Assembly (NCBI GenBank): GCA_003232715.1 | Contig: QIJG01000099.1 | Location: 1-17,051 of the forward strand | DNA: 17,051 bases | Direction of reading: 5' to 3' | Origin: Nitrospirota bacterium | Lineage (GTDB): Bacteria > Nitrospirota > Thermodesulfovibrionia > Thermodesulfovibrionales > JdFR-85 | Shown: positions 15,599-17,051 of the stretch, one piece after another | Numbering within the stretch: position 1 is the first letter of the stretch | Layout: every line of letters starts with the position of its first letter | Translations under genes and position numbers: made by a program | The notes under the pieces: model-generated | What the model was told of the DNA's origin: nothing | Database searches by the model: none | What the model saw: only the letters and a program-made list of their open reading frames with translations

Positions 15599-16087
15599 TT
15601 ACCCCTTTACCACCTTTAACAGGAGTTTTAGTGCCGCAAGTGCTGCATTTTCCTTAATTTTCCCTCTGTCGCCGGTAAATCTCATCTCCATTGAAAGAGT
15701 TTGGGCCCCGGAGCTTGCCGCCATATAGACAAGCCCTGCCTCTTTATCCTCAAGTACGTCCGGACCAAGATTGCCGGTAGTTGAGAGTGAGCACTCCGTT
15801 CCTGTAAGCTGTCTTACCTTTTCAGCCATATCCCTTGCGGTCTCCTCACTCACCACTCCATGGGTCGAGATAATCTCATGAGAGGCTCCCAGGATTCTCT
15901 CCTTTGACTCAATGGAGTATGTGACAACTCCAGCCTCAAAAAAGGCACTTGCACCTGGAAGCGCAGTTATATAATGGCTGATAAGCCCGCCGGTACATGA
16001 CTCGGCTATTGAGAGGGTCAACCCCTTCTCCCTGAAAATTTCATGTATCCCGGATACGACTTCCAAAGTGTTTCTATCCATAATCAT
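15599..16087 (-). CDS. pncC: CinA C-terminal domain protein, nicotinamide-nucleotide amidase
   Basis: This 162-residue protein consists only of the CinA C-terminal (PncC) domain, which deamidates nicotinamide mononucleotide to nicotinate mononucleotide for NAD salvage. Signature segments are LSIAESCTGGLISHYITALPGAS at about 25-47 with the nucleophile region SCTGG, YSIESKERILG, HGVVSEETARDMAEKVR, and STTGNLGP, where the family usually has STTGIAGP. The large N-terminal MoCF-type domain of full-length CinA is absent, as in E. coli PncC. The ATG at 16087 (or 16081) lacks a clear ribosome binding site and lies just downstream of an inverted repeat. It follows pgpA and precedes thpR by 21 bp, an order seen in other bacteria. 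Confidence 0.93.
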   Translation of the reverse strand: MIMDRNTLEVVSGIHEIFREKGLTLSIAESCTGGLISHYITALPGASAFFEAGVVTYSIESKERILGASHEIISTHGVVSEETARDMAEKVRQLTGTECSLSTTGNLGPDVLEDKEAGLVYMAASSGAQTLSMEMRFTGDRGKIKENAALAALKLLLKVVKG

Positions 16088-16090
16088 GAC

Positions 16091-16171
16091 TTTACCGCAG
16101 AGGATTCTGCATAGTCTCCTGAAATATATATTTTTCTTTTTCTCCGCGGTCCCGGCGTCCTCAGCGGTAAA
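16091..16171. repeat. Second CGCAGAG-type inverted repeat, between pgpA and pncC
   Basis: TTTACCGCAGAGGA at 16091-16104 pairs with TCCTCAGCGGTAAA at 16158-16171 (13 of 14 positions); CTCCGCGGT at 16142-16150 is a further half-copy. It fills the 91-bp gap between the two genes and is related to the element at 11921-11995. No T run follows, so a terminator role is not indicated. Confidence 0.68.
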
Positions 16172-16178
16172 TAATTCT

Positions 16179-16637
16179 TCAGCCTTTACTTATAACTAAA
16201 ATCAACCTCAATACAAGATTAGCATAAACCCCTGCAAGTATATCATCTATCATTATTCCTAGTCCACCCGGTATGCGCCTTTCGAGTTGTCTGATTGGGG
16301 TGGGTTTTACTATGTCAAAGGCCCTGAAGAGAAGGAATGCAAGGACGGCATTGGGTATGCTGAATGGAATGAGGAAGACGGAGACGAGGTATCCTACAAG
16401 CTCATCCACCACAATATGTGAACTATCTTTCTCATTCAGCAACCTTTCAGTCCTGTCCGATACCAGAACTCCTGCAATAAACCCAATGGGTATGATTATG
16501 GAAAGCAGCAGCACATCCGGGCGGAATAATATATAAATCAGGCAGGACAGGACGCTACCGACCGTGCCTGGTGCTACAGGCGAATAACCTAAAGGGCCGA
16601 TTGTCGCTATAAACTTAAATAGATCATCCTTTTTCAC
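16179..16637 (-). CDS. pgpA: Phosphatidylglycerophosphatase A
   Basis: PgpA dephosphorylates phosphatidylglycerol phosphate in the inner membrane. The 152-residue product has the complete family pattern: GYSPVAPGTVGS at 17-28, SSHIVVDELVG at 72-82, FRAFDIVKPTPIRQLE at 104-119, and GGLGIMIDDILAGVYAN at 124-140, with the acidic metal-binding residues D78, E79, D131 and D132. About four hydrophobic segments are present. I start at the GTG 16637 (read as MKKDDLFKFIATIG), the normal N-terminus. The frame is open to 16913, but those extra 92 codons run through a repeat array and a tRNA-like sequence and are not credible protein. No strong ribosome binding site precedes the GTG. Confidence 0.93.
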   Translation of the reverse strand: MKKDDLFKFIATIGPLGYSPVAPGTVGSVLSCLIYILFRPDVLLLSIIIPIGFIAGVLVSDRTERLLNEKDSSHIVVDELVGYLVSVFLIPFSIPNAVLAFLLFRAFDIVKPTPIRQLERRIPGGLGIMIDDILAGVYANLVLRLILVISKG

Positions 16638-16650
16638 TATTAAGTTGTAA

Positions 16651-16847
16651 GAATGGAGTAATGGAGGGAGAAAGAACCTGGAGTGATGGAGGCAGGAAGG
16701 AATTGGAGTGCTGGAGAATTGGCGTATTGGAGTGCTGGATGGTAATGAAGAATCCATAGTTCCATCGATCCAATACTCCAGGTTATTTTGTTGTACTCCA
16801 TTCCTCCACTGCTCCATTACTCCAGGTATTATCCCATCACTCCATAT
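16651..16847. repeat. TGGAG/CTCCA repeat fold-back upstream of pgpA
   Basis: The left half (16653-16740) is built of TGGAG units and the right half (16773-16845) of CTCCA units, so the whole region can fold back on itself. Matching arms include 16655-16666 with 16812-16823 (12 of 12) and 16679-16689 with 16834-16844 (11 of 11). Within the left half ATTGGAGTGCTGGA is repeated exactly at 16702-16715 and 16726-16739. The region sits between the tRNA-like sequence and pgpA, probably within a transcript. Confidence 0.8.
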
Positions 16848-16854
16848 TTTCCCC

Positions 16855-16912
16855 TGGCTGGGGCGGGTGGGGAGATCCAAAATCTCCTGACTTGCCGTTT
16901 GTCGACGCCCCA
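16855..16912 (-). tRNA. tRNA-Gln(UUG)-like sequence lacking the T arm
   Basis: On the minus strand 58 bases fold as a tRNA-Gln in every part except the T arm. The acceptor stem is TGGGGCG (16912-16906) with CGCCCCA (16865-16859), followed by G73 and an encoded CCA (16857-16855). The T1-A72 pair is typical of bacterial tRNA-Gln. The D arm is GAC-AAACGGCAA-GTC (16903-16889). The anticodon stem is GGAGA/TCTCC (16887-16883 with 16875-16871), with loop TTTTGGA and anticodon TTG at 16880-16878. A five-base variable region CCACC (16870-16866) leads directly into the acceptor 3' strand, so the 17 bases of the T arm are absent. It may be a deletion-derived pseudo-tRNA, a sequencing or assembly loss, or a truly armless tRNA. 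The nearest promoter-like pair upstream would start transcription inside the acceptor stem, so expression is unsupported. Confidence 0.8.
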
Positions 16913-16964
16913 AATATCATAAATTCATAAATAACAGAGCCTAAGAGGCCTGTGAGAACACCGG

Positions 16965-17004
16965 GTAGTTGCCTGTGCATCTTTGTAGTTGCCTGCGCAT
17001 CTTT
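16965..17004. repeat. 20-bp tandem duplication upstream of the tRNA-like sequence
   Basis: GTAGTTGCCTGTGCATCTTT (16965-16984) is followed immediately by a second copy (16985-17004) that differs at one base (T to C). In the rest of 16913-17051 I see no supported gene; a short minus-strand frame entering from the right edge ends at 16941 and cannot be identified. Confidence 0.85.
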
Positions 17005-17051
17005 AATTTTCCGATAATATGCAGTCTGTTGTCAAGGTCCTTAAAAATGAC

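Noticed and set aside
16651..16847. Possible CRISPR array
   Set aside because: Units are 7-10 bases, degenerate and in both orientations, with no constant repeat of 25-40 bases and no unique spacers; no cas gene is nearby.
16638..16913. 92-codon N-terminal extension of pgpA
   Set aside because: It runs through the CTCCA fold-back and the tRNA-like sequence, and is of low-complexity composition; known PgpA proteins begin near the GTG at 16637.
16916..16944. Promoter for the tRNA-like gene (TTAGGC, 17 bases, TATGAT)
   Set aside because: The spacing is good, but initiation would fall about three bases inside the acceptor stem, so it cannot make the 5' end of this tRNA.
16941..17051. Partial minus-strand coding frame entering from the right edge (about 36 codons, ending in TAG)
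   Set aside because: It is too short to identify, passes through a tandem repeat and has no recognisable motif. It could be the end of a real gene, but I cannot support it.

Overview
The window looks like core chromosome of a Gram-negative, probably anaerobic or microaerophilic bacterium of moderate GC content. The outer-membrane protein, the BamE-like lipoprotein, PilT and the gene neighbourhoods suggest Nitrospirota or a Desulfobacterota relative, but I cannot fix the phylum from sequence alone. Nearly everything is on the minus strand in tightly packed, often overlapping operons. Only one gene, an outer-membrane protein at about 6.1-7.1 kb, is on the plus strand.

Layout in minus-strand transcription order, right to left. 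(1) 16.2-17.05 kb: a 20-bp tandem duplication, a tRNA-Gln(UUG)-like sequence lacking exactly its T arm, a 200-bp fold-back of TGGAG/CTCCA repeats, then pgpA. (2) 12.4-16.1 kb: pncC (CinA C-terminal domain), thpR, recA, pilT and recX, a DNA-uptake/recombination-flavoured operon with overlapping genes. (3) 7.1-12.35 kb: a BamE-like lipoprotein, alaS, a phasin-like coiled-coil protein and a UbiB/ABC1 kinase-like protein. (4) From a promoter near 6.05 kb: queH, a DUF2905 membrane protein, a broken spoIID-like gene, queA, a SPOR-domain protein, phoH (ybeZ), and an HDIG-domain membrane phosphodiesterase that runs off the left end.

Functionally the left operon couples queuosine biosynthesis (QueA and QueH perform the last steps at the tRNA level) with cell-wall proteins (SpoIID-like, SPOR) and the PhoH/HD-phosphodiesterase pair. 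The right operon couples NMN deamidation, RNA end processing, recombination (RecA with its modulator RecX) and pilus retraction.

The main oddities are the T-arm-less tRNA-Gln, the deletion and frameshift in spoIID, the HDIG protein without its usual extracytoplasmic HDED domain, and several families of short intergenic repeats. Some repeat copies reach into gene ends and supply the C-terminal tails of RecX and QueH. I saw no transposase, phage gene or CRISPR array. The most plausible undescribed element is the region 16651-17004, where an armless tRNA, a repeat fold-back and a tandem duplication lie side by side.
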